Assembly: GCA_002370555.1 (NCBI GenBank)
Contig: AP014718.1
Coordinates: 1,488,001 to 1,552,000, forward strand
Reading direction: 5' to 3'
Length of the DNA stretch: 64,000 bases
Origin: Arthrobacter sp. Hiyo4
GTDB taxonomy: Bacteria; Actinomycetota; Actinomycetes; Actinomycetales; Micrococcaceae
Part shown: positions 19,826-32,098 of the stretch, one piece after another
Numbering within the stretch: position 1 is the first letter of the stretch
Layout: each line of letters opens with the position of its first letter
The notes under the pieces: model-generated
What the model was told of the DNA's origin: nothing
What the model saw: only the letters and a program-made list of their open reading frames with translations
The model's database searches: none
Made by a program: the position numbers and the translations under genes

Positions 19826-21802
19826 GTGCTGACTATATTGAATGCCGTGAAACGGGTGCTGGTGGGCAGGCCCTTCAGGAATGACAGGCTCGCCCATACC
19901 TTGCTTCCCAAACGGATAGCACTTCCGGTTTTCGCTTCCGACGCACTGTCCTCGGTGGCCTACGCCCCCGATGAAATCCTGCTCACCCTTGCCCTGGCCG
20001 GCGTGAGTGCGGTGGCCTTTTCGCCGTGGGTGGGCCTGGCCGTCATGGTGGTCCTCCTGACTGTGGTGGCGTCTTACCGGCAGAACGTGCACGCCTACCC
20101 TTCCGGCGGCGGAGACTACGAGATCGCCAATGAAAACCTGGGCAAGTTTTCCGGGCTGACCGTGGCCTCGGCGCTCCTGGTGGACTACGTCCTGACGGTG
20201 GCCGTCTCGATGTCCTCGGCGGCCACCTACCTCACCACGGCGGTGCCGTCCCTGCACGGGCAACAGGCCCTGTTCGCCACCATCGGCGTCGTAATCCTTG
20301 CCCTTGTTAACCTCCGCGGCATCAAGGAAGCCGGCAGCGTTTTCGCTGTCCCCACGTACATTTTTATGGCGGCGATCCTCGGCATGACGGCGGTGGGCGT
20401 CTTCCAGGCCGCGACTGGCCAGCTGGGCGAAGCACCGTCGGCGGCCTTTGAGATTGTGCCGGCTCCCGGTTTCGACGAAGGGCTGGTGGGCCTGGCCGGC
20501 GCCTTCCTCCTGCTCCGGGCCTTCTCCTCCGGCGCCGCCGCGCTGACCGGCATTGAGGCCATCAGCAACGGTGTGCCGAACTTCCAGAAACCGAAGAGCA
20601 AAAACGCGGCCACCACGCTGTTGCTGCTCGGCGTCATCGCCTCTTCCATGCTGGCTGGCATCATCTTCCTGGCCAACGCCACGAAGGTGCACATTGTGCT
20701 GGATCCGGCGACGGAATTCCTGATGAACGGCCTGCCGCTGCCGGAGGATTACATCCAGAGTCCTGCCATCAGCCAGATCGCCCAGACCATCTTCGGCGCG
20801 GGATCAATCCTGTTCTTCATCGTGGTCGCCGCCACCGGTGTGATCCTGGTGTTCGCCTCGAACACCGCGTTCAACGGGTTCCCGGTACTTGGCTCCATCC
20901 TCGCCCAGGACGGCTACCTGCCGCGCCAGCTGCGGACCAGGGGAGACCGCCTGGCATTCAGCAACGGTGTCCTTGCCCTGGCCGCCGGCGCGCTGGTGCT
21001 GATCCTCGCGTTCAACGGCGACGTCACCAAACTGATCCAGCTTTACATCGTGGGTGTCTTTATCTCCTTTACCCTCAGCCAGCTGGGCATGATCCGGCAC
21101 TGGGGGAGGCACCTGAAACTCGCCAAGGACAAAGCCACCCGACGCCGGATGGTGAAGTCCCGCACCATCAACAGCATCGGGTTCGGCATGACGTCCTTGG
21201 TGCTGGTGATCGTGCTGATCACCAAGTTCCAGCAAGGCGCGTGGATCGCGCTGCTGGCCATGTTCATCCTGTTCCTGATCATGTGGAGCATCCGGGCACA
21301 CTATGACAACGTTGCCAAGGAACTGGCTGTGGACGAGGATTCGTCGCCGCGTGCCCTGCCATCCAGGGTCCACGCGGTGCTGCTGGTTTCCCACGTGCGT
21401 AAGCCCGTGTTGCGTGCCCTGGCCTACGCCCGGGCGTCGAGGCCGTCGCGGCTGGACGCCATCACGGTGGACATCAACGCAGAAGAAACCGCGCACACGG
21501 TTGCCGACTGGGAAAAGCTGGAGATCCCCGTGCCGCTGACCGTCCTCGCCAGCCCGTACCGGGAAACCATCACGCCCATTATGGAATACGTCAAGAACAT
21601 GCGCCGTGATTCCCCCCGCGACCTGATCGTGGTCTACATTCCCGAATACGTGGTCGGTAAATGGTGGGAACAGCTGGTTCACAACCAGACAGCACTGCGT
21701 ATCAAAACCCGGCTGCACTTCGAACCTGGCGTGATGGTGGCCAGTGTCCCGTGGCAGTTGAAATCGTCCGAAGAAGCCAAAAACATGCAGGATATCCGAT
21801 GA
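19826..21802 (+). CDS. KimA-like potassium/APC-superfamily permease
   Basis: An intact 658-residue transporter. The first part, LLPKRIALPVFASDALSSVAYAPDEILL, then SYRQNVHAYPSGGGDYEIANENLG, closely follows my recollection of Bacillus subtilis KimA (YdaO), a K+/H+ symporter of the KUP/APC fold. About twelve helices span residues 35-460 (for example FIVVAATGVILVFASNTAF and LYIVGVFISFTLSQLGMIR). The cytoplasmic C-terminal domain (about 490-658) contains a USP-like fold, as in KimA. Databases often label such proteins amino acid permease. Divergence from two RCK genes supports a potassium role, which is inference. GTG 19826 is the start used; TTG 19838 or GTG 19847 are possible. Its stop overlaps the next start (ATGA). 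Confidence 0.85.
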   Translation: MLTILNAVKRVLVGRPFRNDRLAHTLLPKRIALPVFASDALSSVAYAPDEILLTLALAGVSAVAFSPWVGLAVMVVLLTVVASYRQNVHAYPSGGGDYEIANENLGKFSGLTVASALLVDYVLTVAVSMSSAATYLTTAVPSLHGQQALFATIGVVILALVNLRGIKEAGSVFAVPTYIFMAAILGMTAVGVFQAATGQLGEAPSAAFEIVPAPGFDEGLVGLAGAFLLLRAFSSGAAALTGIEAISNGVPNFQKPKSKNAATTLLLLGVIASSMLAGIIFLANATKVHIVLDPATEFLMNGLPLPEDYIQSPAISQIAQTIFGAGSILFFIVVAATGVILVFASNTAFNGFPVLGSILAQDGYLPRQLRTRGDRLAFSNGVLALAAGALVLILAFNGDVTKLIQLYIVGVFISFTLSQLGMIRHWGRHLKLAKDKATRRRMVKSRTINSIGFGMTSLVLVIVLITKFQQGAWIALLAMFILFLIMWSIRAHYDNVAKELAVDEDSSPRALPSRVHAVLLVSHVRKPVLRALAYARASRPSRLDAITVDINAEETAHTVADWEKLEIPVPLTVLASPYRETITPIMEYVKNMRRDSPRDLIVVYIPEYVVGKWWEQLVHNQTALRIKTRLHFEPGVMVASVPWQLKSSEEAKNMQDIR

Positions 21803-23221
21803 ACCCCCAGACCCAGAGCCACCCCGCAACTGCCACGGCAGCCCCCACCGAACTGGTGCTCGACGTCGGGCCGGTGGCCCACGGCGGCCACTGCGTGGCC
21901 CGGCACGAGGGCAGGGTGATCTTTGTCCGGCACGGCATCCCCGGCGAAAAGGTACGCGTCCGCCTCACCGACGCGGGGGAGTCTGCCAAGTTCTGGCGCG
22001 CCGACGTTGTGGAGGTGCTGGAAGCCTCCCCGGACCGGGTGGAGCACTTCTGGCGACCGGCGGACTCCCTCCGCGCCTGGGCCCACGGACATCCGCCGGT
22101 GGGCGGGGCCGAATTCGGCCACATCTCGCTGGCCAGACAGCGCACTCTCAAATCGGCGGTACTGGCCGAACAGCTTCAGCGCCTCGCCGCCGTCGAACGC
22201 CTGCCCGACGGGCTGGACCTCGGAAATCTCGTGGAAGCCGTGGAGGCTGTGGACGCGGGCGGGCGGGATTCCAGCCTGGGGACGGATTCAACATACGACG
22301 CCGGCACCGGCCTGGGGTGGCGGACGCGCGCCAGCTTCTCGGTGACTCCGGGCGGCAAACTTGGCATGCACGCGCACCGTTCCGACCACGTCATTGCCGT
22401 CCGGGAGATGCCGCTCGCAACGGAGCGCATCAACCGGCTGCGCTTGTGGGACCTCGACCTGACCGGCATCGAACGCGTGGAGGTGGCAGCGCCGTCGAAC
22501 GGTTCACGCCCGCTGGTGCTGCTGGCTCCAGCACCCGGTACCAAGCCCAAGCGGCTCAGTGCCATCGCGGCCCAGCTTCCGGACGACGTTTCCGTGGCCA
22601 CGTTCGACCCCCAGACCGGGGAAGTCGCGCAGCTGCGCGGCCGGACCTGGGTCCAGGAGTCGGCAGCCGGCCATGACTACAGGGTTACGGGCGCCGGTTT
22701 CTGGCAGATCCACCGCGACGCGCCCGGGACGCTTGTGGGGCCATCACAGAATTCCTCCACAATGGCGGATTCCTGGCGCCGGGTTCCGTGGTGGCCGACC
22801 TCTACGCCGGGGCCGGGCTGTTCACGTCTCCCCTGGCCGACGCGGTGGGGGAGACCGGGTCCGTTCTCTCGGTAGAAGGTGCGCCAGGAACCAGCCGGGA
22901 CGCCCGCAAGAACCTTCACGGTGCTCCGCAGGTGGAGATCGAACACGGCCGGGTGGAACGGGTCCTCCGCCAAAAGTCGCGGAATTTCGATGCCATTGTG
23001 CTGGACCCGCCCCGGGCGGGCGCCGGGAAACCCGTGGTCAGCCAGCTCATCGCTGCCGGGCCCGTGCCATCGCCTACGTCTCCTGCGACCCGGCATCATT
23101 TGCCCGGGATCTTGGGTACTTCCAGCAGGCAGGCTGGTCTTTGGCGGGCCTGCGGGCCTTCGATCTCTATCCGCACACCCACCACCTGGAGACGGTGGCG
23201 CTGCTGACGCCGGGTCCATGA
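21799..23221 (+). CDS. TRAM-domain class I SAM-dependent RNA methyltransferase (RumA/TrmA family)
   Basis: A tRNA or rRNA uracil-C5 methyltransferase-like protein of about 474 residues. The N-terminal TRAM domain (ELVLDVGPVAHGGHCVARHEG) is followed by a central region and a Rossmann methyltransferase domain: SAM motif VADLYAGAGLFTSPLAD, catalytic-loop DAIVLDPPRAGAGKPVV, then the cysteine motif AIAYVSCDPASFARDL with the presumed nucleophilic Cys, and the C-terminal DLYPHTHHLETVALLTP. Single-base losses near 22740 and 23060 split it into three frames. ATG 21799 overlaps the permease stop. The corresponding mycobacterial gene, Rv2689c, is also next to the permease. The exact RNA target cannot be read from sequence. 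Confidence 0.88.
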
Positions 23222-23316
23222 TGCTACTAGGATTGCGGTAGTAATCCCACGTCGCGCACCGTACTCTCGGTTGAGTATTCACGGCTGACCTCCTGCAATT
23301 TTGTGGCCAGCACTAA

Positions 23317-23330
23317 TTAGGCCTGCCTAA
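23317..23330. promoter_or_regulatory. TTAGG-N4-CCTAA inverted repeat upstream of aconitase
   Basis: TTAGG at 23317-23321 and CCTAA at 23326-23330 form a perfect 5-bp inverted repeat 57 bases before the acn start. It agrees with 11 of the 14 right-hand bases of the DtxR/IdeR iron-box consensus. Aconitase is iron-regulated in corynebacteria, so an iron or redox repressor site is plausible; this is inference. Confidence 0.35.
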
Positions 23331-23386
23331 CTAGCAAGCGGTCTACCGCGCGACAAAGATGAAACTGTTGCGAGAGGAGTCCTGCG

Positions 23387-26191
<2,805 letters not shown>

Positions 26192-26220
26192 CCGGAACCT
26201 GAACCCACGCAGTACTCTTT

Positions 26221-26268
26221 CGAAGCCCCGGCCGGTCACCGACCAGCCGGGCTTCGGCTTTGCATTTT
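26221..26268 (+). terminator. Stem-loop terminator after acnA
   Basis: CGAAGCCC (26221-26228) pairs with GGGCTTCG (26249-26256), extended inward by GGCCGGT against ACCAGCC with one bulge. A pyrimidine-rich tail CTTTGCATTTT follows. It separates acnA from dxs. Confidence 0.65.
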
Positions 26269-26319
26269 CCGCGAGGCGTTAGAGTTAACAGGCACGTCTA
26301 CCACCCGAAGGAGGGGTCA

Positions 26320-28288
26320 TTGGGAATCTTGGACACCATCCGGAATCCGCAGGACCTGAACCAGTTGTCTCAAGGGCAGCTCGAAGAGCTGGCCGCTGAG
26401 GTCAGGAGTTTCCTGATCACCAACGTCTCCCAGACAGGTGGACACCTCGGACCGAACCTGGGCGTTGTGGAACTGACCCTGGCCGTGCACCGCATCTTCG
26501 ATTCGCCGCGGGACAGCATTGTGTTCGACACGGGCCACCAGTCCTATGTGCACAAGCTCCTCACCGGCCGCCAGGACTTCAGTACCCTGCGCCAGGAGGG
26601 CGGCATGTCCGGCTACCCGTCCCGCGCCGAGTCCGAGCATGACATTGTGGAAAGCTCGCATGCGTCCTCCTCCCTCTCCTGGGCGGACGGCATATCCCGT
26701 GCCAGGCAGCTCACCGGCGAGTCGGAGCGCTACACCGTCGCCGTCGTCGGGACGGGCGCTGACCGGCGGCATGGCCTGGGAAGCCATCAACAACATTGCG
26801 GCGGATAAGCGCCGCCGCGTGGTGATCGTGGTTAACGACAACGGCCGCTCCTATGCCCCCACAGTGGGCGGCTTCGCAGACTACCTTGCCTCACTGCGCC
26901 CCACCATCGACTCTTTCCGCGCCGCCCTGCCTATGAGGGCACGCTGGACTGGTGGAAGAAGAAGCTCCAGAACGGCGGCCCCGTAGGCCAGTTCACCTAC
27001 AAGAGCCTCCATGCCATGAAGAAGGGCATCAAGGACTGGTGGGCGCCGCAGGGCATGTTCGAAGACCTCGGCATGAAGTACATCGGCCCGGTTGACGGCC
27101 ACAACCTGCAAGCCATGGAGCACGCCCTGTCCACGGCCAGGAACTACGCCGGACCCGTGATTGTCCACGCCATGACCGAAAAGGGCCACGGCTACGCCCC
27201 GGCCAGGGCCCATGAAGCGGACCAGTTCCACGCCGTCGGTATCATCGATCCGGAGACAGGCGAACCGACCGGAGTTTCCGGGCACAGTCCTGGACGTCGG
27301 TTTTTGCTGACGAGATCGCGAAAATCGCCGACGAACGCCCCGACATTGTGGGCATCACCGGGCAATGCTCATTCCAGTGGGCCTGCACAAGTTTGCGGCC
27401 AAGCACCCGGACCGCGTGATCGACGTCGGCATCGCCGAGCAGCACGCGCTGACGTCCGCCGCCGGCATGGCGTTCGGCGGGCTCCACCCAGTAGTGGCCG
27501 TGTATGCCACTTTTCTGAACCGTGCCTTTGACCAGCTCCTGATGGACGTGGCCTTGCACAAAGCCGGCGTCACCATCGTCCTGGACCGGGCCGGTGTCAC
27601 CGGCCCGGACGGGGCCAGCCATCACGGCATGTGGGACATGGCAATGGTCCAGATCGTTCCCGGACTCCACCTCGCCGCGCCGCGCGACGCCTCCCGGCTG
27701 CGGGAAGAGCTGCGCGAGGCTGTGGCCATCAGTGACGCCCCCACTGTAGTGCGCTTCTCCAAGGGCACCGTGGGCTCCGAAGTGGAAGCCATCGAACGCC
27801 TGGGCGACGGTGTTGACGTGCTGGCCCGCCGTCCGGCCGGTTCAACCGAAAATGACGTCCTGATCGTCAGCGTCGGCGCCATGTCCGAACTGGCCCTGGA
27901 CGTGTCCAACCGCCTGGGCGCCCAAGGCATCAGCACCACCGTGGTGGACCCGCGCTGGGTGCTGCCCGTGCGGCGTTCCATCATCGCGCTCGCCTCCCAC
28001 CACCGGCTGGTCATCTGCATCGAGGACGGTGTCAGGGCGGGCGGCGTCGGGTCGCGGATCCGGCAGGAAATGCGCGCCGCCGGCGTGGACACTGCCCTGA
28101 ACGAGGTGGGGCTCCCTGCGGAGTTCCTGGACCACGGCACACGCACCCAGGTGCTGGAGCGCGTCGGGTTGACGGCCCAGCAGATCACGCACGACGTCGT
28201 TGCCCAGGTATTGGGAACAAAGGTTCCCTTCGCGCGGCCCCTGCCAGGCCAGGAGCACCCCAGCACCGGCAGCCTGCCGATCCTGTGA
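26320..28288 (+). CDS. dxs: 1-deoxy-D-xylulose-5-phosphate synthase (frameshifted)
   Basis: First enzyme of the methylerythritol phosphate isoprenoid pathway: condenses pyruvate and glyceraldehyde 3-phosphate with thiamine diphosphate. TTG 26320 ([13 protein letters not shown]) is the start because AAGGAGGGG lies just upstream. Features in order: [13 protein letters not shown]; the ThDP motif [17 protein letters not shown] to VNDNGRS (the GDG is restored by one base near 26755); PVDGHN; the transketolase motif [17 protein letters not shown]; and the C-terminal domain. Losses near 26755, 26928, 27283 and 27362 break the frame. About 656 residues. The stop overlaps the next start (GTGA). Confidence 0.94.
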
Positions 28289-28902
28289 GGGAAGAAGACG
28301 CACTGAAGTATCCGGCCGCCGTCGGGGATTCAGGCCCGGCGAGGCATACCAGCACCACCCGCGTTCCCGCGGGACTGCAGCCAGGCCAGCTGGTGGTGGC
28401 CCGGAACCGGAAATGGAACGGGCAAGCCCACTGGGTGGTCCCGGGACGGTACCTCGGCGAGGACCGGCACGGCTGGTGGATCTTCCAGGGGACCAACGAA
28501 TTCTGTTCGCGCCCGGGCGCTGCCTTTTACACAGCATCCGACGCTGTGCTCCTGGTGCCGCGGTCCGGAGACTGGGTGGCCACGTTCTACGACGACGCCC
28601 ACCCCAGCGGGGTGAGGGTCTACGTTGACCTCGCCGTCGCCCACGAGTGGACGGACATCCGGCCCGCGGTCACCGAGTTCCATGTGATCGATATGGACCT
28701 GGACGTGATCCGCATGGCAGGCCGGGGCGTCTTCATCGACGACCAGGACGAGTTCGCCGAGCACCGCGTCGCCATGAATTACCCGGACCTGCTGGTGGAT
28801 GACATCCAGGCCGCCGCGGATGAGCTTTATCAGGCCGTCAAGGCACAGCACGCACCATTCGACGGAACAGACGCCGAATGGTTCACGAAGGGACGGTCAT
28901 GA
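28285..28902 (+). CDS. DUF402 family protein (FomD/Ntdp-like phosphatase fold)
   Basis: An intact 205-residue protein of the DUF402 family. Characterised members are metal-dependent phosphohydrolases: S. aureus Ntdp acts on nucleoside di- and triphosphates, and FomD hydrolyses a CMP-phosphonate. The beta-barrel carries [19 protein letters not shown] and [16 protein letters not shown]. The acidic metal site is in [19 protein letters not shown] and [13 protein letters not shown] 28285 overlaps the dxs stop and its own stop overlaps the next ATG, so translation is coupled through three genes. The substrate here is unknown. Confidence 0.8.
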   Translation: MREEDALKYPAAVGDSGPARHTSTTRVPAGLQPGQLVVARNRKWNGQAHWVVPGRYLGEDRHGWWIFQGTNEFCSRPGAAFYTASDAVLLVPRSGDWVATFYDDAHPSGVRVYVDLAVAHEWTDIRPAVTEFHVIDMDLDVIRMAGRGVFIDDQDEFAEHRVAMNYPDLLVDDIQAAADELYQAVKAQHAPFDGTDAEWFTKGRS

Positions 28903-29459
28903 GCGGAATCATCAGGGTCTACAAAAGGGACGACGAGGGAGTACTGCACTTCCGCGAAGGCTGGTTCGACGAGGACTACAGCCAGTTTGTGATGAACTAC
29001 GGCGTGGTTGGGCACCAAAGCAAAACCGAAGAGACCGATGTGGCTGACGCCGCTGCGGTGGAGGGCCTGATGGATGCCTTTGCCGTGCAGTGCGCGGAGG
29101 ACGGCTTCGCCGAAATCCCCGACGAGGACCAGTTTTGGGTGGTGGCGCAGTTCGCCCTCAAAACCAGGGAGGGCACCGACCGTGACCGCTACCTTGAGGA
29201 AAAGGCGAAGGACGCGCTCATCAGCCACCTGGCCTGGCGCGGCCTGGGGACCGTGGAACGCTCGGAGTTCAGTGATTACAAACTGAACATCTTCTGCCTC
29301 TGCCCCGACGTGAACAAGGCCGTCAGCGCCATCAAGGTGTGCAGCCGCGGCGAAGACCTCGACTTCACCAAACTGAGCATTGGCGCCGCCCCCCTCAGCG
29401 AACCGGACAACTTCAAACTCAAGCACTCCGCGAAGCCTGCCAACACCTTCAGCCTCTAG
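28899..29459 (+). CDS. Conserved hypothetical protein in the dxs operon
   Basis: I do not recognise this family. ATG 28899 sits in an ATGA overlap with the DUF402 stop and gives 186 residues; an in-frame GTG at 28878 is less likely. The N-terminus (IRVYKRDDEGVLHFREGWFDEDYSQF) is rich in aromatic and acidic residues, and the middle is predicted helical (DRYLEEKAKDALISHLAWRG). Four cysteines occur (VQCAED, FCLC and VCSRG). There is no signal peptide or membrane helix. Its codon use is like its neighbours and the gene is intact. Confidence 0.7.
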   Translation: MSGIIRVYKRDDEGVLHFREGWFDEDYSQFVMNYGVVGHQSKTEETDVADAAAVEGLMDAFAVQCAEDGFAEIPDEDQFWVVAQFALKTREGTDRDRYLEEKAKDALISHLAWRGLGTVERSEFSDYKLNIFCLCPDVNKAVSAIKVCSRGEDLDFTKLSIGAAPLSEPDNFKLKHSAKPANTFSL

Positions 29460-29470
29460 AGGGGAAATCC

Positions 29471-30447
29471 ATGCCTGACTATCGACGCCTGGGAAACTCC
29501 GGGCTGACCGTCTCCGTGGTGGGGCTCGGCTGCAACAACCTGGGCCGCGCCAACACCGTGACCGAATCGCAGGCGGGGACTGACGCCGTCGTCCATGCCG
29601 CCCTCGACGCCGGCGTGACGCTTTTCGATGTTGCTGACACCTACGGGCGCGAGCCCGGACTCAGCGAGACGATGCTGGGCAAGGCCCTGGCCGGCAAACG
29701 GGATGATGCGGTGGTAGCCACCAAGTTCGGCATGGACGTCCGCGGCGCCAACGGCAACGACTTTGGGGCCCGGGGTCCCGGCGTTACATTGTCCGTGCGG
29801 TGGAGGCCTCGCTGCGGCGGCTGGGCACGGACTGGATCGACCTTTACCAGTTCCACACGCCCGACCCCCTGACTCCCATCGAGGAGACGCTGAGAGCCCT
29901 CGATGACCTGGTCTCCAGCGGCAAGGTCCGCTACATCGGGCACTCCAACCGCGCCGGCTGGCAGATTGCCGAGGCGGAATTTGTGGCCCGGGCCGCCGGC
30001 GGCACCCGTTTCATTTCGACGCAGAACCACTACAACCTCCTGGACCGGCGGGCAGAACTCGAGGTCACTCTGGCGGCAGAAGCCTACGGCCTGGGTGTCC
30101 TGCCCTACTTCCCGCTGGCCAACGGCCTGCTGACGGGTAAGTATTCGCCTGGCTCGGCTCCGGCGGGGTCGCGGCTGAGCCATACACGGACCAACATGGT
30201 GCACGACGCCGACTGGGACCAGCTCCAGCGTTTCAGTTCCTTCGCGGCACTCCGCGGCCTGACCGAGATCCAGGTGGCGTTCTCCTGGCTCGCGGCCCAG
30301 CCTGCCGTCAGCAGCGTGATCGCCGGCGCCACCAGGCCGGAGCAGGTTCGCGAAAATGCGGCCGCTGCGGCCTGGGTGCCGTCGCTGGCGGAGCTCGCGG
30401 AACTGGATGCGATCTTCCCGAAGGTCCCCAAAGCCGCGCTCTTTTAG
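29471..30447 (+). CDS. Aldo/keto reductase
   Basis: NADPH-dependent TIM-barrel oxidoreductase, about 325 residues. ATG 29471 has GAGGGGAAA upstream. The catalytic tetrad is Asp53 and Tyr58 (FDVADTYG), Lys85 (VVATKFG) and the His in LYQFHTPDPLTP. The cofactor-binding end has SSVIAGATRPEQVRENAAA. One base lost near 29783 in a G/C run splits it; the resumed frame is RRYIVRAVEASLRRLGTDWID. Eleven bases separate it from both neighbours, so it is probably in the dxs operon. The physiological substrate is unknown; the family resembles the YccK/Tas-like reductases. Confidence 0.9.
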
Positions 30448-30458
30448 GAACTCCGCAG

Positions 30459-31483
30459 ATGACCAAGCTACTACTGGACGTTGACACCGGGATTGACGAC
30501 GCCTTGGCGCTGGCCTACCTGGCCTCGCTACCCGACATGGAGTTTGTGGCCGTGACGGCGTCGCCCGGGAACGTAGACGCACACCAGGTGGCGCGGAACA
30601 CCCTCGCCATGCTGGAGCTGTGCGGGCGAACAGGGGTGGAGGTCGCCGTCGGCGCGTTCGCTCCGCTGAGCATTCCGCTGGTGACCACGCCGGAAACCCA
30701 CGGACCCCAGGGCATTGGCCACGCCGTCCTGCCGCCGCCGTCCGGGACGGTCTCGGACCGGCACGCCGCCGGCCTGTGGGTGGAGGCGGCCCGGGCCCAC
30801 CCGGGGGAGCTCACGGCCCTGATCACGGCGCCGCTGACGAACTTCGCGCTGGCCATCCGCCGCGAACCCCGGCTGCCCGAACTGCTGGGCAAGGTAGTGA
30901 TCATGGGCGGCAGCTTCTACCACCAGGGGAACACCACTCCCACGGCCGAATGGAATACGCACGTTGATCCGCAGGCGGCCAAGGAAGTTTATGCGGCCTA
31001 CCGCGGCCTGCCGGTGGACCGGCTGCCCATTGTCTGTTCACTGGACACCACTGAGCGGATCGAGCTGCGGCCGGAGCATGTGTTGCGGCTCGCGGAGGCG
31101 GCCGGCTGCGGTGAGCGGGAGCTGGTCCTGCCGAAGCAGCCTGAAGGGCTCAGGAGCACGGCCGACAGTCTGCTGGTGCGGCACCTGTCCGACGCCCTGC
31201 GCTTCTACTTTGAGTTCCACCGTCTCTACGGCCAGGGCTACCTGGCGCACGTCCACGACTACTTCGCCGCCGGTGTGGCCGCCGGGACGCTCGATTACGC
31301 AACCCGCCTGGCCACCGTGGACGTCGAGGTTGACTCGCCCCTGCTGATGGGACCACCGTGGCCGATTACCGGAACCTGTGGAATCACCCGCCAAATGCCC
31401 GGATCGTCTCGAACAACAACCCTGAGCAGGCCTTTGGGGAATTGATACGGTCCGTCGGCGGCCTCGCGGCGCGGCTGCGCTGA
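30459..31483 (+). CDS. Inosine/uridine-preferring nucleoside hydrolase family protein
   Basis: Hydrolyses the N-glycosidic bond of ribonucleosides to ribose and a free base. About 341 residues. The N-terminal calcium-binding motif LLLDVDTGIDDALAL is intact, followed by NTLAMLELCG, APLTNFALAI and GKVVIMGGSFYHQGN. One base is lost near 31350; the restored frame ends TTVADYRNLWNHPPNARIVS and reaches TGA at 31481-31483. It is the last gene of the dxs run and meets the mycothione reductase remnant tail to tail, 9 bases apart. Confidence 0.9.
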
Positions 31484-31492
31484 ACGTTCGCC

Positions 31493-31974
31493 CTACAGCG
31501 GCGCGTTTTCAGCCAAGTCCACGTCCAGCGCGAGCAGGGCGTTCTCCACTACTTCCATGAGGGCCGGATGGATCCAGTACGGTCCCCGAGCGAGCTGGTG
31601 GACCGATACGTCGGTGGCCATCGCCTGGATCAGCGGCTGGATCAGGAGCGAGGCCTCGTGGCCCAGGATGTGCGCGCCGAGCAGGCGGCCGGTGGACCGC
31701 TCGGCCACAAGCTTGACCACCCCTTTTTCATCCTCCAGCGCACCTTGTCCAGGCTCAGGTCCACGCCCAGCCGGGCGGCCTCCCGGGGCGCGGCGGCCAA
31801 GGCAGCCGGGTACAGAAACATCTTCGTGGGGATGCAGCCGACGTTCAGGCACGTGCCGCCGAACACGCCGCCGTCGATCATGGCTACCCTCTTATAATCC
31901 CAGAACGGCGTGATCAGTGAATTGCCGGATCCGGATCCGATGATGGCCAGGTCGTAATGGGGCATTTGTGCCAT
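31493..31974 (-). pseudogene. mtr: Mycothione reductase with an internal deletion
   Basis: Mtr reduces oxidised mycothiol with NADPH and FAD and is normally about 460 residues. Here only the two ends remain. The N-terminal 80 residues start [19 protein letters not shown] and include the redox pair Cys42/Cys47 ([13 protein letters not shown]). The C-terminal 80 residues include [18 protein letters not shown] and the His-Glu active-site end GPYWIHPALMEVVENALL. They meet at 31732-31741, where GCGCTGGAGG fits both the DKVRW side and the GWALEDE side. Roughly 300 residues (the FAD body, NADPH domain and most of the central domain) are absent, and the two ends are in different frames. It cannot make active enzyme as written. 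Either a real microhomology deletion or an assembly error. Confidence 0.85.
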
Positions 31975-32098
31975 TCGGAAGGTCAGGATGTCAGGTGTGA
32001 CTGTTAGCTAGGAATGGAAGTTAATTGCAACTTAGTTTTGCGGTTTTCACGTCCCGTAAACCGATCCGGTTCTCGGGACGCTTTGTGAGGTCCCCGCG

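Noticed and set aside
20804..21829. A 341-codon minus-strand open frame inside the KimA-like gene
   Set aside because: Its composition (His/Gln/Gly/Asp-rich, no hydrophobic core) is the mirror of a membrane protein gene read backwards.
31984..32060. AAGTT-N6-AACTT near-palindrome between the mtr and APH remnants as an operator
   Set aside because: The arms are only five bases long and the site is in a region I already suspect of rearrangement or mis-assembly; too weak to call.
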